From Syntrophomonadaceae bacterium (lineage in GTDB: Bacteria; Bacillota; Dethiobacteria; DTU022), in NCBI GenBank assembly GCA_003564055.1, contig PWSG01000125.1, positions 1-15,533 on the forward strand: a stretch of DNA of 15,533 bases, read 5' to 3'. Positions 1 through 7,643 of this stretch are shown here, one piece after another. The position numbers and the translations under genes were made by a program. The notes below the pieces were generated by a model that ran no database searches, was not told the origin of the DNA, and saw only the letters and a program-made list of their open reading frames with translations. Within the stretch, counting starts at the first letter, position 1. Every line of letters begins with the position of its first letter.

Positions 1-2497
1 CAATACTGCTGTCTGAATGCTGCCGGGCATTGGCGCTAAGCTCTCTGGTTGTGTCTTCACCCGTTCCTTCCTGCACAGTTCTTATTAACTCAAAACCTGT
101 CACTGCCGGGCCTTCATAATCCCACTGCAGGGTGACTCCGCTTTCGGTAACATAAGCGTTAAAGAGGGTTATATCGCTTGTTGTTTCTCCTCTTTGTTCA
201 GCCATATCAACAAATCTTGGATCTGAAGGCATTTCTTCGGCGTCTTCGGGTCCCCTGCCGGGACCTCCCCTGGAAGACCAGCGTTCGTCAGTTTTTATAT
301 ACGGAGGGCGATTATAAAACCGGCCCTGGTGCATATCGCAAGTTCCACCGGGTGCCCGGCCGGCAATGAAGTAGTCGGTTGTTACGGTTCCCGCTGCCTG
401 GCAGGAATTGTTTGGCTGCAGCCCTGATCTGCTGCAAACAGTCGCTCTAACTATGCCTTCGGGCTGTTCAAAATCTTTTATTTCAAGGTCTTCAAATGCT
501 TCCAGGAACACTTCACGCAGGAAAGCTGTTGAATAGCGCCAGCCCTGCTGGATGCGTCCCATCCTGGGTTCATCATAACCCATCCAGAACGTGGCAACCA
601 GGTTAGGGGTATAGGCAGCGAGGTAAACATCTCTCCAGTCATCTGTAGTGCCGGTTTTAGCGGCAACCGGTCTGTCAATCTGCAGGGCGCGTCCTAAATA
701 TTGTGTTACAAAATCCTGGAGGATGTCGTTAACAAGGAATGCTGATTGAGGGCTTAATATTTGCTCAGGATTAGAGCTGTTTTCGTAAAGCACTTCCCCA
801 TGCCGGTCAACTATTTTTTCAACAGTGTGCAGGTTAACCCTGACCCCTTCATTGGCCAGAACACTGTAAGCCTGGGCCATATCAATTGCGCTGACCCCCC
901 GGTATAAGCCGCCCAGCGTCAGGGCTAGGTTATCTCTTTCTTCAGGGTGTAAATTAGACAGGCCCATTCTTTCTGCGTAATCAAATCCAACTTGCGGTCC
1001 GAGATCTTCAAAAGCGCGGACAGCAGGAATATTATAAGAGAAGTAGAGTGCTTCTCTCGCTGTAATAAATCCCCTGAATTTATAATCGAAGTTTTCAGGG
1101 AACCAATCGCCTCGCGGTCCTATGTACGGCGAATCATCCAGGGTTGAACCGGCGCCTGCCAGCGTGCCTTCTTCGAATGCCGGTCCGTAGGTTATGATCG
1201 GTTTAATTGCCGACCCGGGTTGGCGAAGTGTGCTAAAGCGAAGCACTTCGTCTATCTTTTTCCGGTAATCCCGTCCCCCGCCTAAAGCATGAATTTGTCC
1301 ACTGGTGGGATCGGCGAGAACGATAGCTGCCTGGGGCTGGGCAACCCCTCCTTCTTCATCGACAAGCTCTTCTAGTTGAGCCCTTGACAGGTCCTGGTTT
1401 GCGGGAAGAGCAGCAATTGCTTCCCTTACCTTTGGCATATTAACAATTACTGTTGTAGGGTACAGTTCAGTCTGAGCCAATACAGACTCAACATGGCTTT
1501 GCATTTCAGGATCAAGGGTAGTGTATACACGCAGGCCGCCCGTATAAATTGCCCTGTAAGCTTCCGGGCGGGATCCTATTGATGGAATTGCGCTTAATAT
1601 TTTGATCAATTCATCATGAACTACGTAATCAACGAAATGAGGATACGGATATTCCCCTGCAGGCGGGGTCGCGTAAGACATTTGCCTGTTTAGTGCCTGG
1701 TTGTATTCATCTTCGTTTAGCATTTCCAGCCTGTGCATACTGGCTAAAACCATGCGCATGCGCGATTCCGATTCTGCCTGGTTATCGATCGGGTTGAAAA
1801 AATTTGGTGAACGAACTGCGCCTGCTATCATTGCAGCTTCGTTAACATTTAATTCACCGACGCTTTTATTAAAGTAAGTCTGTGATGCTGCTTCGACACC
1901 ATAAGCTCCGTTGCCAAAATAAATGCGGTTAAGATACATCTCAAGAATTTCTTCCTTTGAGTAGCTGCGTTCAAGTTGAATGGCCAACCAGATTTCCTGA
2001 ATTTTCCGCTTGTAACTGGTTTCAGTGGTTAGAAAGGCATTCTGGGCAAGCTGCTGACTTATGGTGCTGGCGCCCTGAACAATAGTTCCCGCCCTGAAGT
2101 TTGCGTAAGCAGCCCTGATACTGCCGATAATATCAAAGCCGAAGTGGGTTTTAAAGCGCTCATCTTCAATAGCCACGAAGGCCTGCTGAACATGTTCCGG
2201 TATTTCGGCAAGGCTAACCACTATTCGGTTCTGTTCTTCATGCAGTGCAGTAATTTCTTCACCACTGCGATCGTAAAGATAAGATGTTTCGACTGTAGCC
2301 AACCTTGCGGGGTCTAGTTCAGGCGCTTCGTTAACGTAATTTGAAACAACGGTAGCTGTAACTCCACCGCCGGCAATAAGCAACAATATTAATGCCAGCA
2401 GTGTAATTTTAATTATACTGCGCTTTTTGCGTGGTTTCTCATTAGCAGCAGGGCTCGAATTCTTATTCTGATCAAAGGGTATTTTTTTTTCTGCCAA
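1..2497 (-). CDS. ponA: Class A penicillin-binding protein (PBP1A type), bifunctional transglycosylase/transpeptidase, 3' end cut by window
   Basis: This protein polymerises lipid II and cross-links peptidoglycan at the outer face of the membrane. I translated 832 codons by hand on the minus strand without a stop; the gene continues past position 1. A basic cytoplasmic stretch is followed by one membrane anchor (about residues 28-51). The GT51 transglycosylase domain follows, with AIEDERF and probable catalytic Glu111, then GASTISQQLAQN. The transpeptidase domain has SAIK with nucleophile Ser429, SYN (487-489) and KTGTT (Lys614). From about residue 776 the tail resembles a fibronectin type III domain, common in Firmicute PBP1A. 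The start chosen is TTG at 2497, ten bases after AGGAGG (2508-2513 on the plus strand). An ATG at 2504 is closer to the Shine-Dalgarno but reads into TGA after ten codons. The nine-A tract just inside the start makes these frames one base apart. The family call is firm; the start less so. Confidence 0.93.
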   Translation of the reverse strand, partial: MAEKKIPFDQNKNSSPAANEKPRKKRSIIKITLLALILLLIAGGGVTATVVSNYVNEAPELDPARLATVETSYLYDRSGEEITALHEEQNRIVVSLAEIPEHVQQAFVAIEDERFKTHFGFDIIGSIRAAYANFRAGTIVQGASTISQQLAQNAFLTTETSYKRKIQEIWLAIQLERSYSKEEILEMYLNRIYFGNGAYGVEAASQTYFNKSVGELNVNEAAMIAGAVRSPNFFNPIDNQAESESRMRMVLASMHRLEMLNEDEYNQALNRQMSYATPPAGEYPYPHFVDYVVHDELIKILSAIPSIGSRPEAYRAIYTGGLRVYTTLDPEMQSHVESVLAQTELYPTTVIVNMPKVREAIAALPANQDLSRAQLEELVDEEGGVAQPQAAIVLADPTSGQIHALGGGRDYRKKIDEVLRFSTLRQPGSAIKPIITYGPAFEEGTLAGAGSTLDDSPYIGPRGDWFPENFDYKFRGFITAREALYFSYNIPAVRAFEDLGPQVGFDYAERMGLSNLHPEERDNLALTLGGLYRGVSAIDMAQAYSVLANEGVRVNLHTVEKIVDRHGEVLYENSSNPEQILSPQSAFLVNDILQDFVTQYLGRALQIDRPVAAKTGTTDDWRDVYLAAYTPNLVATFWMGYDEPRMGRIQQGWRYSTAFLREVFLEAFEDLEIKDFEQPEGIVRATVCSRSGLQPNNSCQAAGTVTTDYFIAGRAPGGTCDMHQGRFYNRPPYIKTDERWSSRGGPGRGPEDAEEMPSDPRFVDMAEQRGETTSDITLFNAYVTESGVTLQWDYEGPAVTGFELIRTVQEGTGEDTTRELSANARQHSDSSI

Positions 2498-2857
2498 CTA
2501 ACATTTACCTCCTCGGTGCAATAAAAATCTTCAATTTTTATTATAACATAATTTATCAACAGCATTATATTGACTGATTGTATTCCTTTCGTCAAGTGCA
2601 ATTGCTAACCGATGCTTTTTGTGACAGATTATTTAGCTGCCGATGATATAAAAAGCTTCAGGAATCTTCTAATGAAAAGATATGAATAAGCGATTATTAC
2701 TTTCCCTGTTTATTGTTATTTTCAAGAGATCTATAACAGATACAAAAAAATGTTTAAAAAGAAGATAAAAGTATATCCTTTTTTTTGTTGATCATGTAAA
2801 ATATTAATTAGTAAAACTATATCTAACTGTCATTGCCTTAAACCGAAGGAGGGTTCA
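2498..2857. other. AT-rich divergent intergenic region
   Basis: These 360 bases separate the minus-strand PBP gene from the plus-strand ligase gene. I see no coding sequence, RNA gene or strong hairpin. The stretch around 2700-2830 is rich in A and T runs, including a run of eight T at 2779-2786. The PBP promoter candidates lie at 2540-2569. For the ligase gene I find only weak promoter-like hexamers (TTGTTG at 2785-2790, with a 17-base spacer to TTAGTA), which I do not call. No clear operator palindrome was found. Confidence 0.6.
2540..2548 (-). promoter_or_regulatory. Candidate extended -10 promoter for the PBP gene
   Basis: Read on the minus strand the sequence is TGTTATAAT, an extended -10 element (TG-n-TATAAT) 26 bases upstream of the AGGAGG of the PBP gene. 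No good -35 is seen at 17 bases. A second TATAAT lies at 2564-2569 (minus) with TTGACG upstream (2590-2595), but the 20-base spacer is too long for a normal sigma-A promoter. Which of the two is used cannot be told from sequence alone. Confidence 0.4.
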
Positions 2858-5035
2858 ATGATGAAAAGCCATTACCTGGAGGAACTTAAAACTAAACAGA
2901 ATACAGATCTGGAGACATTTTTTTACCCTGATTCTATAGCGGTAATTGGTGCCAGCCAGAATGCATTGAAGCCAAACGGAATTCCTCTTTATCTCCTAAA
3001 TATGTTTAATTACAAGGGGGAAGTTTATCCGGTTAATCCAAAATATGATCGGGTAGGTGGTCTAAAATGCTACCCGTCAATACTTGATATTGAAGCGCCC
3101 GTTGATCTGGCCATAATTGGCGTGGCAGCTGCTCAAACCATGGATGTTTTAAAAGAATGTGCTGCTAGAAAAGTTAAAACGGCCATTGTATTTACTTCCG
3201 GTTTTGCTGAAGTCGGTGAATCTGGACGCTTGACACAGGATGAAATGACAAAACTTGCCAAAGCCAGCGGTATGCGTATCCTCGGGCCTAACTGCTTAGG
3301 GGTTTTGAACTATTATAATGGAAGCATGGCCAGCTTCTTTTACAACCAGGAAAGAAAAGATCTTGTTCATCCCAAAAAACTTTCCTTTATTACCCAGAGT
3401 GGTGGCCTTGGTGGTATTATTTACCAGATGATCATGCAGCTTTCAATTGGCTTTAATTACTTTGTCAGTACCGGTAATGAAGCGGATGTTTCTTTTGCTG
3501 AAATACTAAACTACCTGGTTAAACAGGATGAAGTTTCGCTGGTGGCAGGATACCTTGAGGGGCTGCAGGGTGACGGCAGGCTATTCATGGAAGCTTGCCG
3601 CCATGCTCTTGAAAATAGAAAGCTTGTAACCATGCTAAAGGTGGGACGTACGGAAAGCGGAGCCGCAGCCGCAGCTTCCCATACCGGGGCACTGGTTGGT
3701 TCAGACCAGGTTTACGATGGTATGTTTAAGCAGTTTGGTGTGCCCCGCGCAGACGATGTCGAGCAGATGAATGCCCTGATTGCCTTATATGCTTCAGGGA
3801 GGTTTCCGAAGGGTAAAAAAATGGCCATAATCACAATATCAGGCGGGGGAGGAGTGGTCGTGGCTGATAAGTGTCCGGAATATGGCCTGGAAGTAACGAG
3901 CCTTACTGATTACACCCAGGGTAAGCTGCGCGAATTTTTCCCCAGCTATGGCGCGGTTCGCAACCCCGTTGATTTAACCTCGCAGTTATTTATTGATAGA
4001 AAACTATTTCAGCAGGCGCTGCGGCTGGTTATGCAGGATCCCGAGGTTGATGTAGGGGGCTTTTTTTACAACCTGGAGATGCCTGACCCGGAAGCAGGTA
4101 ATAAAATCATTGAAGTTTACAGGGAAATTGAAAAGCCCTTAATTGTTTTTACCTGGCCAACGGGTCAGGACTATGCTATTGAGGCAAAGAACAACTTGGT
4201 TCAGGCGGGCATTCCTGTTATAGAAAACATTCCAAGCGGGCTATGGGCGATTAGCTCACTGGCTGATTGGGTTCGAAAAACCGAAGAAGGTTATATCTGC
4301 CCTCCATACAATCCCGGCAAAGAAAAGAAATTAGCTCTGCAGCAGATTAAAGAAGATTTTTATGCAAAAGGCGGGGCAATGACGGAATGGCGGTCAAAAG
4401 AGATTCTTAACACATATGGTGTGCCTGTTACCAAAGAGATGATTGTCTCAACCGCAGAGGAAGCTATGGAAGCTGCTTCGGAAATAGGTTTTCCGGTGGC
4501 GCTTAAAATAATGTCTCCCGATCTGCTGCATAAGACAGACGCAGGGGGAGTGGTGTTAAATTTAAATAGTGAAAATGCTGTAAAGAATGCTTATCATGAA
4601 ATGTATGAAAAGGTTAAAATTAAAATGCCTGAAGCCAGAATTGAGGGAGTGCTGGTACAGGAAATGCTGCGCCCGGGTCTTGAGGTGATTATTGGAATCA
4701 AAAAGGATCCTATCTTTGGGCCGGCGCTGGTTTTTGGCCTGGGCGGGGTTTTTGTTGAAGTCTTAAAAGATGTTTCAACCAGGGTTGCGCCTCTGAATGA
4801 AAAAGATGCCCTATCAGTGATCAATGAAATTAAGGGCAGGACCCTTTTAGAGGGACACCGCGGTCAAATGCCCCGTGATAAAGATGCTTTAGTTGACGTC
4901 ATTTTAAAAGTATCGCGCCTGGCTGTTGAATTGGAAGAAGCAATTGATGAAATAGAGATAAATCCGCTAATTCTTTATGAAGAAGGAGCCGGAGCTGTTG
5001 CCGCAGATGCTCTTATCGTGCCGAAAGCCGATTAG
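2858..5035 (+). CDS. Acetate/acyl-CoA ligase (ADP-forming), fused alpha-beta subunits
   Basis: The enzyme interconverts acyl-CoA + ADP + Pi and carboxylate + CoA + ATP in the cytoplasm. In anaerobes it usually harvests ATP from acetyl-CoA or other acyl-CoAs. The 725-residue length fits the single-chain form. The N-terminal Rossmann CoA-binding domain (about 20-130) has GAS at 31-33. The succinyl-CoA-ligase-like region follows, with ASHTGALVGSD holding the expected phosphohistidine His275. SGGGG lies at 329-333. The C-terminal ATP-grasp (beta) part covers about 505-725 and has GFPVALK, LLHKTDAGG with the second likely phosphohistidine His558, and EIEINPL. An AGGAGG at 2847-2852 precedes tandem ATG codons at 2858 and 2861; either may be used. 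The gene stands alone, with 194 bases before the next. Substrate (acetate, propionate, branched or aromatic acids) cannot be read from sequence. Confidence 0.92.
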   Translation: MMKSHYLEELKTKQNTDLETFFYPDSIAVIGASQNALKPNGIPLYLLNMFNYKGEVYPVNPKYDRVGGLKCYPSILDIEAPVDLAIIGVAAAQTMDVLKECAARKVKTAIVFTSGFAEVGESGRLTQDEMTKLAKASGMRILGPNCLGVLNYYNGSMASFFYNQERKDLVHPKKLSFITQSGGLGGIIYQMIMQLSIGFNYFVSTGNEADVSFAEILNYLVKQDEVSLVAGYLEGLQGDGRLFMEACRHALENRKLVTMLKVGRTESGAAAAASHTGALVGSDQVYDGMFKQFGVPRADDVEQMNALIALYASGRFPKGKKMAIITISGGGGVVVADKCPEYGLEVTSLTDYTQGKLREFFPSYGAVRNPVDLTSQLFIDRKLFQQALRLVMQDPEVDVGGFFYNLEMPDPEAGNKIIEVYREIEKPLIVFTWPTGQDYAIEAKNNLVQAGIPVIENIPSGLWAISSLADWVRKTEEGYICPPYNPGKEKKLALQQIKEDFYAKGGAMTEWRSKEILNTYGVPVTKEMIVSTAEEAMEAASEIGFPVALKIMSPDLLHKTDAGGVVLNLNSENAVKNAYHEMYEKVKIKMPEARIEGVLVQEMLRPGLEVIIGIKKDPIFGPALVFGLGGVFVEVLKDVSTRVAPLNEKDALSVINEIKGRTLLEGHRGQMPRDKDALVDVILKVSRLAVELEEAIDEIEINPLILYEEGAGAVAADALIVPKAD

Positions 5036-5171
5036 CGACCGGGAAAAATATGATTATTGTTTTTTCATGCCTGGCTATTTAAGCTTATTTCATATATTTT
5101 TACTTATCATGAAATTGCAGAAACCATAATTGGTTTTAGATAGGTCTTATAAAGCGACCCCATGGGGAAGA

Positions 5172-5190
5172 TGGATCTGTCACCTGTGGC
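5172..5190 (+). repeat. Possible degenerate copy of the GGACCTGTCCCC motif
   Basis: The stretch GGATCTGTCACCTGTGGC resembles the motif downstream of spoVS (GGACCTGTCCCCTTGTCCC, from 13092), with several mismatches and a gap. It lies in the intergenic region between the ligase and the NusG-II gene, just after a CCCCATGGGG palindrome. The likeness may be chance. Confidence 0.25.
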
Positions 5191-5212
5191 TTACTTTCAG
5201 AATTAAAACTTG

Positions 5213-5221
5213 TGGTATAAT
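5213..5221 (+). promoter_or_regulatory. Extended -10 promoter of the NusG-II gene
   Basis: TGGTATAAT is a perfect extended -10 (TG-n-TATAAT at 5213-5221). The -35 is poor: TTACTT at 5191-5196 has a 19-base spacer. The extended TG often compensates for this. Transcription should begin around 5228-5229, which is one or two bases before the GTG at 5230, so the mRNA would be leaderless or have about ten bases of leader if ATG 5239 is used. Confidence 0.65.
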
Positions 5222-5229
5222 ATACACGG

Positions 5230-5658
5230 GTGAAAAAGATGACAATTATTAAGGTAAAAAAAATAGACTATATTGTAGTCTTGGCAATACTTATTTGGGG
5301 TTTGACAGGATTCTGGTTTAACATTCAGCAGGTTGGCGCCTCAGAGCAGAAGTATGCTACTATTCATGTTCAGAGAGAGCAGATTGCCGAGCTTTCACTA
5401 TCTTTAAATGATCAATACAGTTATTCTTTTAATTTTGGAGAGCATGATCAACATACTGCTCATTTGGAGATTGAAAAAGGGCGAATACGAATGCTGGCTT
5501 TAGGCGACGATCTCTGCCCCAAACATATATGTTCGCATACAGGATGGATAGAACACTCCTATGAAAAGATAGTCTGCCTGCCCAACCAGATAATGATTAC
5601 ATTTAATGAAACTACCGGGGGCAGCGGCAACGAAGAGATTGACAGCGTCACTTACTAA
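5230..5658 (+). CDS. NusG domain II-containing small membrane-anchored protein
   Basis: The 142-residue protein has a short basic N-terminus, one hydrophobic segment (about residues 13-32) serving as signal anchor or uncleaved signal, and an external C-terminal domain. The domain carries the signature CPKHICSHTGWI (Cys96, Cys101) followed by IVCLPNQIMI (Cys116) and ends near DSVTY. This is the pattern of the NusG domain II / DUF1312 family, found widely in Clostridia. Its function is unknown; members often occur near membrane redox or prenyl-transfer genes, which are not seen here. Two starts are possible: GTG 5230, at the predicted transcription start, or ATG 5239, with a weak GGTG at 5229-5232. 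It has its own promoter and a hairpin after it, so it is probably a single-gene unit. Confidence 0.85.
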   Translation: MKKMTIIKVKKIDYIVVLAILIWGLTGFWFNIQQVGASEQKYATIHVQREQIAELSLSLNDQYSYSFNFGEHDQHTAHLEIEKGRIRMLALGDDLCPKHICSHTGWIEHSYEKIVCLPNQIMITFNETTGGSGNEEIDSVTY

Positions 5659-5693
5659 AAAGGTTTAGAGCTCAGCGCCACTAAAATATAATG

Positions 5694-5726
5694 AAGCAGA
5701 AGCCTTTGAAACGGTTTCTGCTTTAT
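5694..5726 (+). terminator. Terminator-like hairpin after the NusG-II gene
   Basis: AAGCAGAAGCC (5694-5704) pairs with GGTTTCTGCTT (5713-5723) over 11 positions, including one G-U pair, around an eight-base loop. It is followed by a modest T-rich tract (TTTATCCTTGTT). It sits between the end of the NusG-II gene and the strong promoter at 5732, where a terminator is expected. Confidence 0.65.
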
Positions 5727-5731
5727 CCTTG

Positions 5732-5760
5732 TTGACAAAGAAATTAATGGTCTATATAAT
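5732..5760 (+). promoter_or_regulatory. Consensus sigma-A promoter of the yceD-rpmF(-plsX-fab) unit
   Basis: TTGACA at 5732-5737 and TATAAT at 5755-5760 are separated by exactly 17 bases, a perfect match to the housekeeping sigma consensus. Transcription should start near 5767, about 22 bases before ATG 5789. This placement also shows that the upstream in-frame TTG codons at 5729-5734, which overlap the -35, cannot be the start of the DUF177 gene. Confidence 0.88.
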
Positions 5761-5788
5761 TACTTTAGTTTTTAGGGAAGTGGTGGTT

Positions 5789-6319
5789 ATGCACATATAC
5801 CTGCCGGAAACAAGGTTAAAAAAAGGGGAAGCAGTTGATTACAGGTTTGAAGAAAATCTTAACGATTGCTTCGAAGATTTTTCTGATGAAGGTAACTTAA
5901 AACTTTTGATTAGCGTTATTTGCAGCGCTGACAAGGTTCTGGTTAGCGGTAACTTTGAAGCTTGAATTAAGGCAGTATGCTCAAGGTGCCTGGCAACTTT
6001 TAGCCATAATTTTAAAACTGATTTTTCAGATGCTTTCACGGTAATCAAAGGGGCTCCGCTTGATAACGATCCCGTAAACCTTGCTGTTGAAACAGCAAAT
6101 ACGCAAACCGTAACTGGTGATTATTTATATCTAGATGAATATATTCGTCAGCTGATCATATTAGCCCAGGAATACAGTCCCCTTTGCAAGCCAGATTGCA
6201 AAGGTCTTTGCGCCGGGTGCGGAACTGACTTAAACCATTCAACCTGCAGTTGTGATTTAGATGATGAAAAGGTCGATATAAGACTGCTGAAACTAAAAGA
6301 ACTGAAATCCGGTAGATAA
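5789..6319 (+). pseudogene. yceD: DUF177/YceD family protein gene interrupted by an in-frame TGA
   Basis: The reading frame from ATG 5789 to TAA 6317-6319 spans 177 codons including the final stop, the usual family length, but codon 59 (5963-5965) is TGA. Upstream the product begins MHIYLPETRLKKGEAVDYRF. Downstream, in the same frame, come VCSRCLATF and the Cys-rich C-terminal motif (CKPDCKGLCAGCGTDLN), both characteristic of DUF177. No frameshift is needed, and no ATG, GTG or TTG follows soon after the TGA to restart translation. The family lies upstream of rpmF in most bacteria and is linked to 23S rRNA or ribosome metabolism. An AGGGAAG about eight bases upstream supports the start. A point mutation, a sequencing error or read-through could explain the stop; the rest of the gene shows no decay, so the lesion is recent or not real. 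Confidence 0.8.
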
Positions 6320-6341
6320 GTCCAATTAAGGAGGCGTTACA

Positions 6342-6518
6342 GTGGCTGTTCCAAAAAGAAGAACCTCAAAGTCAAAACGAAACATGAGAAGAGCTCAGCA
6401 TAAACTTACAGTTCCCCGCCTGGTTCCCTGTCCGCAGTGTCATGAACTAAAGCCCGGACATCGGGTTTGCTTAAGCTGCGGGCATTATAAAGATCGGGAA
6501 GCTGTAAAAGTTAATTAA
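6342..6518 (+). CDS. rpmF: 50S ribosomal protein bL32
   Basis: This 58-residue protein was translated by hand: it begins MAVPKRRTSKSKRNMRRAQH and has the zinc-binding pairs CPQC (residues 30-33) and CLSC (43-46). It is therefore the four-cysteine (zinc-bearing, C+) form of L32. The start is GTG 6342, seven bases after AAGGAGG (6328-6334). It lies 22 bases after the DUF177 gene, the conserved yceD-rpmF pairing, and is presumably driven by the promoter at 5732-5760. Confidence 0.97.
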   Translation: MAVPKRRTSKSKRNMRRAQHKLTVPRLVPCPQCHELKPGHRVCLSCGHYKDREAVKVN

Positions 6519-6534
6519 GATCAGTTTTTACAGT

Positions 6535-6570
6535 ACGCTCCTATTGTCTTAACAGGGGCGTTTTCTGTTT
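6535..6570 (+). terminator. Terminator or attenuator hairpin between rpmF and plsX
   Basis: ACGCTCCT (6535-6542) pairs with AGGGGCGT (6554-6561) over eight positions with one T-G pair. The T-rich run TTTTCTGTTT follows at once (6561-6570). It could end a yceD-rpmF transcript or attenuate read-through into plsX. No convincing separate plsX promoter is seen before 6594. Confidence 0.6.
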
Positions 6571-6593
6571 ATGGCCGGTCATACAGGGAAGTG

Positions 6594-7643
6594 ATGCAAT
6601 TGGTAAAAGTGGCGATTGACGCCATGGGTGGAGACTATGCACCAACGGAAATTATAAGTGGTGCTTTGTCTGCACTTAAGTTTTTTGATGATCTTAATTT
6701 AGTTATTGTCGGCCAGGAAGAAAAGATATGGGAAGTATTAAGCACTTTTAATTATAACGAAGATCGGGTTGAAATCAGACATGCCGCAGAGGTTATTAAA
6801 AGCGATGACGACCCCGGGCTTTCTATAAGGAACAAGAAAAACTCTTCCATGGTAAAAGCTCTGCAAATGGTTCGCGCCGGTGAAGCCCATGCCGTCCTGA
6901 GTGCCGGTAATACCGGAGCCCTGATGGCCGGCGGAGTATTATTCCTGAGCCGGCTAAGCGGCATCAGCCGCCCGGCTTTACTAACCCCGATGCCCAGTTT
7001 CAAAGGTAACCCTGTCCTCTTTCTTGATGTTGGTGCTAACATGGACTCCCGCCCGGAGCAGCTTTTGCAGTTTGCTCATATGGGGCGTATATATGCCCAG
7101 CAGATCCTGGGTTACAAAAAACCAAGGGTAGCCCTGCTTAATGTGGGTTCAGAAACCAATAAAGGTAACAACCAGGTAAGGCAGGCGCATGCCCTTTTTG
7201 AAAATCTCCTGCCCGGCTTTTGCGGCAATGTTGAAGGAACCGAAGTATTTTTTAATGCGGCAGAAGTTGTAATATGCGATGGTTTTGTCGGAAACATCTT
7301 TTTAAAGACTTCAGAGGGGCTTTCCAGGGCTATATTAAGTTATTTCAGACAGGAAATTGATAAAAAACTGAACTATAAATTAGGAGCTTTCCTTCTTAAA
7401 CCAGTTTTTCTCGGTTTACGCAATAAGATCGATACCTCGGGTTATGGCGGAGCCCCGCTGCTAGGCGTTAACGGGCTCTGCATCAAATGTCACGGTTCTT
7501 CCAGGGCCAGGTCAATCGAACAGGCCTTAATAAGACAGGCATATCCATTTGTGCAAAAAGATGTCACCAGAAAACTTCAGGCTGCCCTTGAAGAATTGGC
7601 CGGTGATATTGAGGAGATTGCAGGCAGTGAAAAAAGCGATTAA
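6594..7643 (+). CDS. plsX: Phosphate acyltransferase PlsX
   Basis: PlsX converts acyl-ACP and phosphate to acyl-phosphate, the donor used by PlsY in the first step of phospholipid synthesis; it acts as a peripheral membrane protein. The hallmark VAIDAMGGDYAP is at the N-terminus, SAGNTGALMAGG at about 103-114, and VICDGFVGNIFLKTSEG in the C-terminal half. Length is 349 residues from ATG 6594. GTG 6591 lies directly on the AGGGAA (6585-6590) and TTG 6600 is also possible, so the start may shift by two codons. It overlaps fabH by 17 bases, which suggests translational coupling. Confidence 0.96.
   Translation: MQLVKVAIDAMGGDYAPTEIISGALSALKFFDDLNLVIVGQEEKIWEVLSTFNYNEDRVEIRHAAEVIKSDDDPGLSIRNKKNSSMVKALQMVRAGEAHAVLSAGNTGALMAGGVLFLSRLSGISRPALLTPMPSFKGNPVLFLDVGANMDSRPEQLLQFAHMGRIYAQQILGYKKPRVALLNVGSETNKGNNQVRQAHALFENLLPGFCGNVEGTEVFFNAAEVVICDGFVGNIFLKTSEGLSRAILSYFRQEIDKKLNYKLGAFLLKPVFLGLRNKIDTSGYGGAPLLGVNGLCIKCHGSSRARSIEQALIRQAYPFVQKDVTRKLQAALEELAGDIEEIAGSEKSD

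Noticed and set aside
5087..5115. Hairpin ATTTCAT/ATGAAAT after the ligase gene as a terminator
   Set aside because: The seven-pair stem is all A/T except one pair, has a 15-base loop and no T-run behind it.
5729..5788. Longer N-terminus for the DUF177 protein from TTG 5729
   Set aside because: It would run through the perfect -35 and -10 of the promoter at 5732-5760, so it is not in the transcript; ATG 5789 fits the family start.
5963..5995. SECIS element for selenocysteine at the yceD TGA
   Set aside because: Only a five-pair stem with a large loop is seen, the position next to the CxRC motif is variable in the family, and no known selenoprotein of this type comes to mind; kept only as a low-probability alternative.
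7549..7626. FabH extended upstream to 7549
   Set aside because: The extra residues lie inside plsX in another frame and match no KAS III N-terminus; GTG 7627 has a fitting ribosome site.
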